Origin: Thecamonas trahens ATCC 50062
Lineage: Eukaryota; Apusozoa; Apusomonadida; Apusomonadidae
Direction of reading: 5' to 3'
NCBI RefSeq assembly: GCF_000142905.1
Contig: NW_013657615.1
Span: forward strand, 128,354-192,353
Length of the DNA stretch: 64,000 nt
Made by a program: the position numbers and the translations under genes. The notes beneath the pieces are model-generated. The model saw only the letters and a list, made by a program, of their open reading frames with translations, did not search any database and was not told the DNA's origin. Shown here one piece after another: positions 36,494 through 45,749 of the stretch. Every line of letters begins with the position of its first letter. The first letter of the stretch is position 1.

Positions 36494-38418
36494 ATGCCTA
36501 CTGTCAACAGTCGCTCCACCTCCCCGGTGCCAGAGGAGGAGGCTGCGCTGATGGCCATGCTGGCAGCGGCAGAGGTGCGGACGGTGAGCGAAGGCGAACG
36601 AGCGACAGGAGGAGGGAGACAACCGCTGGAGGGAGAGACACCACCGCAGACGCCTATGACTCCATCGCCGCTCGCCTCTCCGAGTTCGGCCCGCGGTGGT
36701 ACGCCGTCGGCCGTCCCGGACTTTTATCGCGCTCCGCTGGATGCCTCGGGCGGCGCGTGGTACTCGGCCAAGGGTCACGATCTGGAGGCCGACGTCGAGC
36801 TCTTTGCCACACATGGCAAGTTTGGCCACTCGCCGGTTGTGGCCGTCTTTGGTGCTGATCGTCCCGGTGGCGAGTCGGCCGACGACGTGCCCATATTTTC
36901 CGACTCGACTCGCGCAAAGTCGGCCTTTCCCTCGCGAACCGAGTTGCAGTCGCGGCTGCGGTCAGAGTCGCCGAGTGCACACGAGCACGATCGGTCTTCC
37001 CGCAGCGACCATGACCAAAAGCCTACCGCTCGGGTCTCGGCTTCGCTCTTTGGCGATCTGGAGCAAGAGACACGTCAGTTTGCGGTGGCTGGCATCGGCT
37101 CGCCGCGCGCCGAGTCGCTCTTTGACGCCTCATCCATCACCGCGGCTGCTTCCTCTGCCGCGGTTGCTCCGCCGTTGGCATCCAGCTCGTCCCCGCGCGC
37201 AGCTGCAGCGAGTCTGTTTCATGACAGATCGCCGCATCAACCGACTCCCGTCCCGGACCGCGCGTTGTCTCCGCCGCCTAACTCGTCCATGTTTAGCACC
37301 GACGCGCCGCTCCGGTCGTCGGCGGCAACCATGCCGATGCCCAAGCCGCCGGTGCCGTCAGCAGCGATTCCGCGCCCGCGCCTGCACCCACCAGCAGCCT
37401 CTCCTACGCCGCATCCCGCAAGCCTTTTGCTGGACTCGGCGCCGCGCGGGCGCCGGCAACGTCGTCAGGCATGCTCGCGTCGAGCCGGCTGAGCGGAATG
37501 CGACCGCGGAGAACAGCACCAGCGCCAGTGGCCGGTGTGCGCTCGTCGCCGTCGCTCCTCTCGCCGTCGCGGCTGTTCACGAGCTCTGCCTCTGCCAGCC
37601 CACTCTCGATCTCGAGCGCATCTCCGTCCCGGCTATCGGCCATGTCGACTCGGCGGGCGTCGGTCTCATCGCTCTTCTCGCCGCCCAAGGTCCCATCGCC
37701 GCCGACCATGGCGTTTGGCCCGTCGCGGCTGCGGGCGCCAGCGCCAGCAACCTGGATCCGTGAGACGACGGCAGCTGCTGCCGCAAGCCGCACTCCGCCG
37801 CCTGCCCGCGGCATCGCGCCGCTCTCGGCGCACACCACCTCGCCCAACTTTCCGTTCCCATCCGGTCCATCGACCGGTTCGGCCTCGATCCCGCTCCCGC
37901 CGTCAATGACCACGACGTACGGAAGCGGCTCGTCGCTCAACCGCAACTCGATCTCCAACCTCTTCCACACCGCCCACGCTCAGCAGGATCTCGGGCTCCG
38001 CAGCGTGCCGCCGCCCGCACTTGCGCCGCACGTCCCTGTCAGCCACCATACCCACGTCGAGCAACGTCCTGTCGCCGCACCAATGTCTTCAGCACCGGCG
38101 CCACCAGCAGCGCCGGCCTCGCCGCCGCTACGGACCCAGCCGAGTGTCGTCAACGTGGCACCGTCGCCGTCGCTCGTCGCCGCCCGCCCGCTCCAGCCGG
38201 CTGCCCTCGCCCACTCGTCTGGCCCGGAACTTGTGGCCTTTCCATCGCTCGAGGAGCTCATGTCCGCCCGCGGCATCTCGCTCTCGTCACCGGCAGCTCC
38301 CTCACGGGCCAGCATCGCCACCGCCACGCCACCGCCCCCGGCCCCGGCCCCGGCCTCCCCGCCCCCGCCGCCCGATCCGTCCGACTCGCCCGCCGGCGGC
38401 GAGACACGGCGCGAGTAG
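36494..38418 (+). CDS. Ser/Pro-rich disordered protein, apparent one-base frameshift
   Basis: About 641 residues after correction, not recognised. Begins MPTVNSRSTSPVPEEEAAL. Almost entirely low-complexity Ser/Pro/Ala sequence with scattered short motifs: SLFGDLEQETRQF, FATHGKFGHSPVVAVFGA, NSISNLFHTAHAQQ, FPSLEELMSARGISL. Coding-like sequence moves to another frame near 37330-37380 (first frame ends in an Arg-rich shadow; second frame gives SLSYAASRKPFAGLGAARA and continues to 38418). One extra base would join them. Short recurrent SLF motifs may be linear binding motifs. Start choice is uncertain because the frame is open from 36260. Confidence 0.5.
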
Positions 38419-38578
38419 CTGCTGTTGTTGGCACCAACCAATACACGACGCCCAAACTGAGTAGCAACAAAATGATACATGCTGTGGTCTCAGCTCGTCC
38501 AGGCCAGCCAGCAAGCCGCCCGTGCCCGTCTCCCGCGTCTGCCCACACCACCTGACTCTCCGCTACCTCGTCCACACC

Positions 38579-39469
38579 ATGGGCAAGACAATCGAGGTGG
38601 ATGCAGCCAGTGTGACTGACGGCACTCTCCGCGACATGGACCTCAACAAGCTTCTTGTCCGCCAACTCAAGGCCATTCTCGACGTCCGCGGCATTGGCTA
38701 TGGCCCCCGCGACCGCAAGGCCCAGCTCGTCAACCTCCTCTCTGCTGCCGTCAACACCGGCGAGTCCGGCCCGGCTGAGCCAGCTGAGCCGGCTGAGCCT
38801 GCCAAGTCGACCGCCAAGCGCAAGCGAAGCAGCAGCAACAACAGCAACGGCAACAGTGGTCCGGCGGGTGATGCTCGCAATGCAGGCGATGCGGGCGATG
38901 ACACGCCGGCCGCCAAGCGGTCAAAGGGTCTGGCGGCCGAGGAGGCGGACGCAAAGAGCTCGCCTGCTGGCAGCTCGGGTAGCACGGGTGCGTCTGCGCA
39001 AGGGGAGGATGCGGATGAAGTGGGGACGGTGCTGCGTGTGGTCGGTGTGGACGATGCGGGCGTCGGGCTTGTGATGCGGGTCTTGCGATCGCGGCCGGTG
39101 CGGAGCGTGTGGAAGTCTGAGCTGTTCCCAGACCTGTCACGGGTGCTGGTGGCCGACTACGCCGCGAGCGACGACGCGGCGGCAATGGCGAGCCTGCTGC
39201 AGCAGGAGAAGCATGCGGCGCTGCCGCTCGGTGAGGTAGTTCATGAGACTGGGCGTGGGACACGGGCGGTCATCGCCGAGTGCGGGCAGAGCCTCCAGAC
39301 GGCGCGGGCAGCAAGCGCGGCGCTGGCCAAGACCGCCGGAGCGGCAACAATGGCCAACGCTGACGTGTACCTCGTGACCAAGACTCAGCCTCCGCTGCGC
39401 TGGCTGCCGCTCTCGGACGAGCTCGTCGCCGTCAAGAATACGCTCCGGCTGCAGTCGCGCCGTCGATGA
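38579..39469 (+). CDS. SAP-like domain protein of unknown function
   Basis: 296 residues. The N-terminus has a SAP-like helix-hairpin (LNKLLVRQLKAILDVRGIGY, DRKAQLVNLL), a fold that binds DNA or RNA, or acts in MANF-type proteins. A basic, Ser/Asn-rich segment with likely nuclear localisation signals follows (KSTAKRKRSSS, PAAKRSKG). The C-terminal 130 residues are unrecognised and contain VWKSELFPDLSRVLVADYAA. A PAEPAEPAEPAK repeat precedes the basic region. A nuclear role is inferred from the basic clusters. I start at 38579 (MGKTIEVDAAS) where charged, domain-like sequence begins. Confidence 0.6.
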   Translation: MGKTIEVDAASVTDGTLRDMDLNKLLVRQLKAILDVRGIGYGPRDRKAQLVNLLSAAVNTGESGPAEPAEPAEPAKSTAKRKRSSSNNSNGNSGPAGDARNAGDAGDDTPAAKRSKGLAAEEADAKSSPAGSSGSTGASAQGEDADEVGTVLRVVGVDDAGVGLVMRVLRSRPVRSVWKSELFPDLSRVLVADYAASDDAAAMASLLQQEKHAALPLGEVVHETGRGTRAVIAECGQSLQTARAASAALAKTAGAATMANADVYLVTKTQPPLRWLPLSDELVAVKNTLRLQSRRR

Positions 39470-39571
39470 ATGGCAGGTATGAAAGAGTCGGGATTTAGTG
39501 GCGCTGCCTGCCGAGACAGAGGGAGGCAAGCGGAAGAGAGAGTTGAGAAAGAGTGCGGGGAGGGAGCCTGC

Positions 39572-40885
39572 TCAAAAGTCGGCGTCGAGGGTGAAGATCT
39601 GCTCCTCGCGGCTCGACATGACGCCGGCCTTCTGGTAGTCGGAGACGCGGCGCTCGAAAAAGTTGTTCTTGCTCTGGAGCGAGATGAGCTCCATCCAGTT
39701 GAACGGGTTTGCGACGTTGTACAGCTTGGACGCACCCAGCTCGACGAGGAGACGGTCCGCGCAGAAGCGGACATAGTCGGCCATGAGGTCCGAGTTCATG
39801 CCGATGAGCGAGACCGGGATGGCCTCGCACACAAACTCGATCTCGATGTCGACGGCCTCGGTGACGATGGCGTGGAGGCGCTCCTCGGAGAGCTTGTTGT
39901 TGAGGTGAGCGTAGAGGAGGCAGGCAAAGTCGGTGTGCAGGCCCTCGTCGCGCGAGATGAGCTCGTTGGAGAAGCAGAGGCCGGGCATGCCGACGCCGCG
40001 CTTCTTGAGCCAGAAGATGGCGGCAAAGGAGGAGGAGAAGAAGATGCCCTCGACGCAGGCAAAGGCCACCAGCCGCTCGGCAAACACCTCCGAGCCGTCG
40101 AGCCAGGTCATGGCCCACTCGGCCTTCTTCTGCACGCACGGGATGGTGTCGATGGCCTGGAACAGCCGGGTCCGCTCACTCGGCTCCTTGATGAGCGTGT
40201 CGATGAGGAGCGAGTACACCTCCGAGTGCACGCCCTCCATGAAGATCTGGCACTGGTAGAAGCACCGCGCCTCGGCAATCTGCACATCGCCCATGAACCG
40301 GAGCGCCGCGTTCTCCACCACAATCCCATCCGACGCAGCAAAGAACGCCAGCACGTGCTTGAGGAACCGCTGCTCGTCCTCGGAGAGCTTCTCAAAGTCG
40401 CGCGAGTCGGTCGCCATGTCCACTTCCTCGGCGGTCCAGAAGCATGCCACAGACTTCTTATAGCTGCGGGGCGTTGTGAGATGTGGGTGGGGATGGGGGA
40501 GGGGGGGCCGGAGGGAAAAAAAAAGAAAAAGGCATGCGCCGAAATTGCCCGCCATGGCTCACAAATATAGAATCTACTACAGCCGGCCATGGCCGACAGG
40601 CGACAGGAGCGGGAGACTTGCGGGAAGAGGAGGGCGGGGGAAGCGGGTTGGAGGAGGGGGGAGGGGGGGGGGGGGGGCAGGAGCGAGTACGTACAACTGC
40701 CAGATGTCATCGTATTGGATGGGGAAGAGGACGAACCGGTTGGGGCTCGGCGTGAGGATAGGCTCCAGGGCGGCGGTGGAGGCGGTGGTGGCGGGAGCGG
40801 GAGCGTCAGACCTATCAAAGTCATGCGGTGGATTGCAAGGTCGCCCATGGTATGTAGCGGGTGTTTTGTGAGTGTAGCGCGACAT
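39572..40885 (-). CDS. RNR2: Ribonucleotide reductase small subunit R2, two exons
   Basis: 360 residues. Supplies the tyrosyl radical for class Ia ribonucleotide reductase, which makes dNTPs. Exon 1 is 40695-40885 and exon 2 is 39572-40463, joined across a 231-base intron (donor GTACGT, acceptor GCAG). The join yields [20 protein letters not shown]. Metal ligands and radical site are all present: Asp in FWTAEEVD; Glu, His and Tyr in [12 protein letters not shown] (E-x2-H-x3-Y); Glu in CVEGIFF; Glu and His in RDEGLHTDF. The C-terminal tail FTLDADF is the peptide that docks on R1. Start at 40885 ([14 protein letters not shown]) is the first in-frame ATG; a further 5' exon is possible. Confidence 0.93.
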
Positions 40886-41495
40886 GAGCAGGTAGGAGGG
40901 ATTGTGATAAACTTAACCATGTGGGTGGCATGCGTGGGGGGGGGAGAAGACATGGTCCGTACATAGGCTTTAGTGATGGTGTCCAGAGACGGGTGTGTCG
41001 TCAGTCGGCCACTCCCGCTCTATCCACCACCGTCGCCGCCACTAGAATCTACCGCACGAGAGCGGCAGACGCTGTCACGCATGCATCACCCTCGGCTGCT
41101 TCAAGTCGCCCCGTCCTGTCGAGATGGCCACAAGAGCGGAGGCGGGGTGAGTACAGGTCCTTTTGGTGCATGCTTAGCAGGCAGCGGTAGGGTCACTCTG
41201 AGCGCGGCAGCTGGCTGCAAACGCGCCAAGCGCTGCTCCCCCCTCTCTCTCCCGACGTCGCCAGGATGCTGCAAACACAGCGCACACCTGATGAAACTTA
41301 CATGGTGTGCCCTTTGCCTGTGCTTGTGTGACGATGCCCTCGCTAGCTGCCCGCATTGCCCTTAGACCGGCGAAGGCAGCTCGTGGCGGCGACTCAAACT
41401 ACGACCTTTTTTGGGTTCACTTGGCCGCACGTCGCAGGGCGGGCGGCGGTCGGGCGACGACGGTGACGGGCAGACTCGACGCTACGGCGGTGGAG
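40886..41495. other. Divergent intergenic region between R2 and XRCC3
   Basis: About 600 bases with no recognisable gene. It must contain the promoters of two DNA-metabolism genes (R2 and the RAD51 paralogue), so a shared cell-cycle promoter is conceivable. No specific element was identified by eye. Confidence 0.5.
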
Positions 41496-42758
41496 ATGGA
41501 AAGCGGGACGGGCGGGGCAAGCAAGCCGTCGTCGCAGCGAAAGGGACCGCAGTCTGCCATTGACGCGCTCAACGCGCTGCAGCTGTGCGGGCTTGCAGCC
41601 GCGGCCGGGAGCGGGGAGCTGGTGACGGCGCTGGCCGGGAGCGGGGTGACGACGGTGGAGGGCGTGCTGACGCAGTCTGTGCAGGACCTGGTGCGGAAGG
41701 CGAAGAGCCGACATGTCAACGTGAGCGAAGACGAGGTGCACGACTTTGTGGCCAAGGTGTCGGAGGCTGTGGTGGCTGCTGCGGTGCCGCTGGCGGATGC
41801 GAAGCGGCTGCGGGCGCCGACGGCGCTGACCCTTGCCTCTGATCCGGGCTCGTACGTGCGGCTGTCTGTGGGCGATCCTGGGCTGGACCAGTTTCTCGGC
41901 GGCGGGCTGGTGCCTGGAACGGTGGTGGAGGTGTGCGGCGAGTCTGCGACGGGCAAGACGCAGCTGGTGCTCCAGGCCGCGCTCCATGTCCAGCTGCCGG
42001 TCGAAGTGGGCGGGCTCGACGCGCACGCGCTGTACATCGGGACGGAGGACGCGTTTCCTGGAGCACGGTTGGCCCAGCTCCTGGAGGCGTACGCGGTCAA
42101 GTACCCGTTTACGCGTGATGTGGATATGGGCGCAAACGTGTTTGTCGAGTCTGCGCGGTCGTACGACGAGCTGTGGCGGCTGCTTACGACGACGGTGCCG
42201 GCGCTGATGGCGTCGCGGCCGCTGCGGCTCATCGTCATCGACTCGATTGCCGGCATTTTCCGCAACGAGTACGACTGGAACACTGAGACGGTGACGCGGG
42301 CCCGCGACTTTTTCCGTGTGGCGCAGCAGCTCCGCTGGCTGGCGGCCAACCTCGACGTCGTCGTCCTTGTTGTTAATCAGGTCTCCGACTACTTTGAGCC
42401 CGAGGACGGCAGCGGCGCGGGGCCGTCACGGGCAGGTGTGCGGGTACGGGCGATGGGCAAGCCAGCGCCGGATGCCATCGGCATGCCAGGGATCCCGCAC
42501 CCGCTCGTCCTCAACCGGTCGCTCCCAGTCTCGTCGTACAAGCGTGTGCAGCCTGCGCTTGGCCTCGCGTGGTCGGCGTGCGTGACGACCCGGCTTGTGC
42601 TCACGCGGCGTGACACCATCTTGCCGGACCCGAGTGCGGCGAGCGGGTACGCCGAGACCATTCTGCGCGAGCTCGCTGTGGTCTTTGCGCCGCATCTGGC
42701 GCCGAGCTCTATCCGATTCCGGGTCGAGGCGGCGGGGCTGGTGGCAGACGAGGGCTGA
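41496..42758 (+). CDS. XRCC3: RAD51 paralogue, XRCC3-like
   Basis: 420-residue RecA-fold ATPase for homologous recombination. Walker A is GESATGKTQ at about residue 147. Walker B region LRLIVIDSIAGIFRNEYD matches the XRCC3 stretch VIDSVAxxFRCEFD. Other family positions are DQFLGGGLVPGTVVEVCGES, DVVVLVVNQVSDYFEPEDG, PALGLAWSACVTTRLVL and the end FAPHLAPSSIRFRVEAAGL. XRCC3 works with RAD51C in filament remodelling and junction processing. An N-terminal HhH-like region precedes the core. The start at 41496 is preferred; the frame is open to 41307 with leader-like sequence. Compared with animals there is an insert of about 40 residues after the NQV motif. Confidence 0.86.
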   Translation: MESGTGGASKPSSQRKGPQSAIDALNALQLCGLAAAAGSGELVTALAGSGVTTVEGVLTQSVQDLVRKAKSRHVNVSEDEVHDFVAKVSEAVVAAAVPLADAKRLRAPTALTLASDPGSYVRLSVGDPGLDQFLGGGLVPGTVVEVCGESATGKTQLVLQAALHVQLPVEVGGLDAHALYIGTEDAFPGARLAQLLEAYAVKYPFTRDVDMGANVFVESARSYDELWRLLTTTVPALMASRPLRLIVIDSIAGIFRNEYDWNTETVTRARDFFRVAQQLRWLAANLDVVVLVVNQVSDYFEPEDGSGAGPSRAGVRVRAMGKPAPDAIGMPGIPHPLVLNRSLPVSSYKRVQPALGLAWSACVTTRLVLTRRDTILPDPSAASGYAETILRELAVVFAPHLAPSSIRFRVEAAGLVADEG

Positions 42759-42831
42759 TGTGCTTTTGTGAGTGGGCTGCTGGCTGGCTGGCTGCTGGTT
42801 GGTTGGTTGGTGTTTGATAGGGTGTGGCAAA

Positions 42832-43988
42832 TCAGCGCTTGCGGCGACGGCCGACCTGTGCTTGGAAACCGGAGGAAATGGTGGAGACGGCGCGGCGGGA
42901 CTGACACGAGCCACACTCGATCATGGTCAGGCGCTGCTCCTTGGCGAGCTGAGTGTTGGACGACTTGCAGTTAAAGCAGAGGACGTAGGTGGTGATGTAG
43001 CGGCGGAGCACGTTCTCGATGTGCTTGACCTGGAAGCGGCCCTTGATGGTGAGGCGGCCGTTGCCGGAGAAGGTACCGGTGGTACCCAGCTCGGCGAGCA
43101 TGAACGAGAGGACGTGCTGCGGCGAGCGGTTGATGGACTCGCAGATGGAGAGCATGTTGACAAAGCCGGTCTTCTTGGTGCCGACACGCATGAGGACGGG
43201 CGCCTCGAGCTGGAGCTGCTTGTTACCAGACTCGATGTTCGGGTTGAGCTTGCGCATGGTGGCAAAGGCGCGTGAGAGCAGAGTGCCGTACTCGTACTCC
43301 TCGCCGGTCGCCGCCACAAAGGTGCCCTGGTCCTTGTCGCCGCCAGCAGCGCCGTCGTCGGCGCCGTTGTCGGCGCCGTCGGCAGCCTCCGAGTCTGCGC
43401 TCGGCTTCTTCTTCCGGCGCTTCTTACGCTTGGACGGAAGACCGAGCGAGGGCATGGCATCGTTACCAGCGGTATCCGCCTCGTCTGCGGCAGGCGTTGC
43501 GGCCGCCGAGCCGGTCTTGCGCTTCTTCTTGCCCTTCTTCTTGGCGGGGAGGCTGAGCTCCGGAACCTGTTCCACACCACGACCGAAGGGGAGGGGGGGG
43601 ACGAGGTACGGGGGGGAGAGAGAGAGAGCAGGTAAGAACACGCAGCATTCGATTCACCCACAGAGACAGCAGCCCACACCCCCACACCCCCACACATGTC
43701 TACATTGCTCTTGCTCTGGCGTCTCTCGCCATTCGAGGCTGTGCCCATCCCCGTCACCCGCACCGCCACCATGCCCAGCGGGTGGTGGGATGGACTTTGT
43801 CGAAATTAACGAGTCAGCCTCGTCGAAGAGAACCACCACAGCCATTGCGGGAAGGAGGAGGGGGAGGGGGGGGGGGGGGAGGGGGGGAGGGAAGGGAGGG
43901 AGTGTGTGTTGGTGAAGGGGGTGGGGATGGTGGTGGTGGTGGTGGTGGTGGTGGTGGTGGCGGGGGGATGACGTACTGGCTCTGACAT
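42832..43988 (-). CDS. EIF2S2: Translation initiation factor eIF2 beta, two exons
   Basis: 248 residues in the proposed model. eIF2-beta is part of the ternary complex that delivers initiator Met-tRNA. Exon 2 (42832-43566) has the eIF2-beta/eIF5 fold (YGTLLSRAFATMRKLNPNIE, RVGTKKTGFVNMLSICESIN, FMLAELGTTGTFSGNGRLTI, KGRFQVKHIENVLRRYITTY). It ends with a zinc ribbon (CFNCKSSNT, ECGSCQSRRAVS). N-terminal lysine blocks (KKKGKKKRK, KRKKRRKKK) bind eIF5/eIF2B-epsilon. Exon 1 is proposed at 43977-43988 (MSEP) because it has a GTACGT donor and joins the ACAG acceptor in phase 0. The tiny first exon is an inference; exon 2 is certain. Confidence 0.88.
43860..43962. repeat. G-rich tract and (GGT)n run
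   Basis: A G/A-rich segment (43860-43902) followed by a (GGT)n trinucleotide run (about 43929-43962), inside the proposed eIF2-beta intron. On the gene strand these form C-rich polypyrimidine sequence. Confidence 0.8.
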
Positions 43989-44395
43989 AGTCGGTGCTGG
44001 AGTTGAGTGGTGGTGTATGTTGGTAACATGGTTGATTCATTGATGATTGAATGGTGGGGTATGTGATGTGGGTGGAGACATGCGTCCATGGCATGGTCGC
44101 TTGGTGGAAGTGGAAGTCGTCTGTGGTGGTGATGGTGGAGGGGGGGAGGGGGGAGGGAGGGAGGGGGGGGGGGGGGAGTGGGATTGGGACAAGGTGGCAG
44201 ACTGGTGCCGAGATAGTCAGACCCATGACGACCGTGCCATACCCGCACCCAACCGCCCCGCCCCACCCTGTCCCCCACTCACACCCACCCACAGAGCCAC
44301 ACACACCACACCACACGCACCGTACACAGGTCACACTCATCTCGTCTCCTGCCCGTCTCTCCCACGCTCACCCTCATTCCATCCACCACCACCTT

Positions 44396-44396
<1 letters not shown>

Positions 44397-44434
<38 letters not shown>
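44397..44434 (+). repeat. (CA)n microsatellite
   Basis: About 17 CA units then CG units, ending just before an ATG at 44451 that could open a first exon for the next gene. Confidence 0.9.
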
Positions 44435-44439
<5 letters not shown>

Positions 44440-44572
44440 GCGCGCGCGCCATGTTCCGGACACCCCTCACTCGCCTGTCGACGTACGCTACCTCCCGTCC
44501 TGCCTCTACCGCTGCCCGCTGCCCCTGTCCCTGCCACCACTACCACACTCACAGGTTCGTCGGGGGGAGGAG

Positions 44573-45013
44573 ATGGACAGCCAATGCATGACACGGGCGG
44601 TGTCGGGAAGGCCGGTGCCGAAGCGGGTGCGGCAGCTGCGTGACGCCTCGCCGTCGTCGCGGGTACCGGTGAGCGACTCGTCGTGGTTCTCCTTTGGCTC
44701 GGCAGTGAGTCATGCGCTGGCCGTGGTGGCCGGCATGGGCATTATGGTATGGTATGACTCGCTCGCCCCGGAGGCCTCGTTGCCGGAACAGATGAAGGGC
44801 ATCCTTCCGCGACTGCTGGATCGGGACACGTTGGGCGATGATGGCTTTGAGTCGGACTCGGTCCTCAACTCGGCGTTCAAGACGTACATTCCCTCAGTCT
44901 TTGACGACGATGAGGAAAACGAGGCCCACGAGGCTGTCCGCGACCGCCTCAAGGCACATATGCCGCGCTTCTTCCACGACGACGACGACGACGATGACGA
45001 CGATGACGATTAG
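44573..45013 (+). CDS. Small membrane protein with acidic poly-Asp tail
   Basis: 146 residues in the minimal model, not recognised. One membrane helix (SAVSHALAVVAGMGIMVWYD) follows a basic N-terminus (PVPKRVRQLRDASPSSRVPV), and the C-terminus ends in a run of 12 Asp. An upstream ATG at 44451 opens a typical mitochondrial presequence (MFRTPLTRLSTYATSRPAST) in another frame. A GTACGC donor at 44483 and an ACAG acceptor ending at 44580 would join it in frame, replacing the ATG at 44573. If so, this is a mitochondrial inner-membrane protein. The alternative 5' end is a hypothesis. Confidence 0.55.
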   Translation: MDSQCMTRAVSGRPVPKRVRQLRDASPSSRVPVSDSSWFSFGSAVSHALAVVAGMGIMVWYDSLAPEASLPEQMKGILPRLLDRDTLGDDGFESDSVLNSAFKTYIPSVFDDDEENEAHEAVRDRLKAHMPRFFHDDDDDDDDDDD

Positions 45014-45749
45014 TGACGCTACAGACGGAGCAAGTGGGTAGCGGCAAGGGTGGCGCGATTGATGACAAGTTTCTCGATTACCATCCCATTTGCCAGCTAC
45101 CTAGGACGCACGTTCGGTGCTCATTGGTCCATACGTAAAGCGGCAGGGTGGGAGGGAGGCAAAAGCGCGGCAGCATGTGTGAGAGCCTTGACTTCCTCTT
45201 TGATCTCCGATCGAAAAACCAGCTCATGCGTATGTTTCTCTTCCCGCTCACCACGACCTGCGCTCTCGCCACCCTTTCAACACCGGCTCCTCAACATGCG
45301 CTTCACCATCGCTTTCGCTGCAGCCTTTCGCTGTCCGCGCTTATGGGCCCAGCATTTCTAAATCGCCCTCTCCTCCTCCCTCCCTCCGCTGCTTGATCGT
45401 CCGGCTGGGCAAACTCAACCACCCAGTGCATTGGCTAGGCCACTTTCCCTGACTCGATCTCCTTCCGCCACTCTATGTATAGCCACCATTGCCCAGCCAA
45501 GCCCCGATGCATGGGCCATCACGGGGAGGCGTGAGCTAGGCTGGATAGGCAAGAGGAAAGCAAGGGCGTCAGTCGGGAGCAGAGTTGGTTGGGGAAGAAA
45601 ATAGCAAACGCCCTCTCCCGAAAAAAAACGCTACCAATGCGCATCAGTAACGGCCACCGAAGGAAAAAGGCTGGCAGGCGTTTGTGGGGGGGGAGGGAGG
45701 GAGGGACGAGCATACCGCACTCTTTTTCGAGGAGAGAGTTCTGAAGACT
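45014..45749. other. Intergenic region, no gene seen
   Basis: About 735 bases upstream of the acyl-CoA synthetase, less GC-biased than the flanking genes. Short open frames on both strands look non-coding. No repeat array or RNA gene was recognised. Confidence 0.5.
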
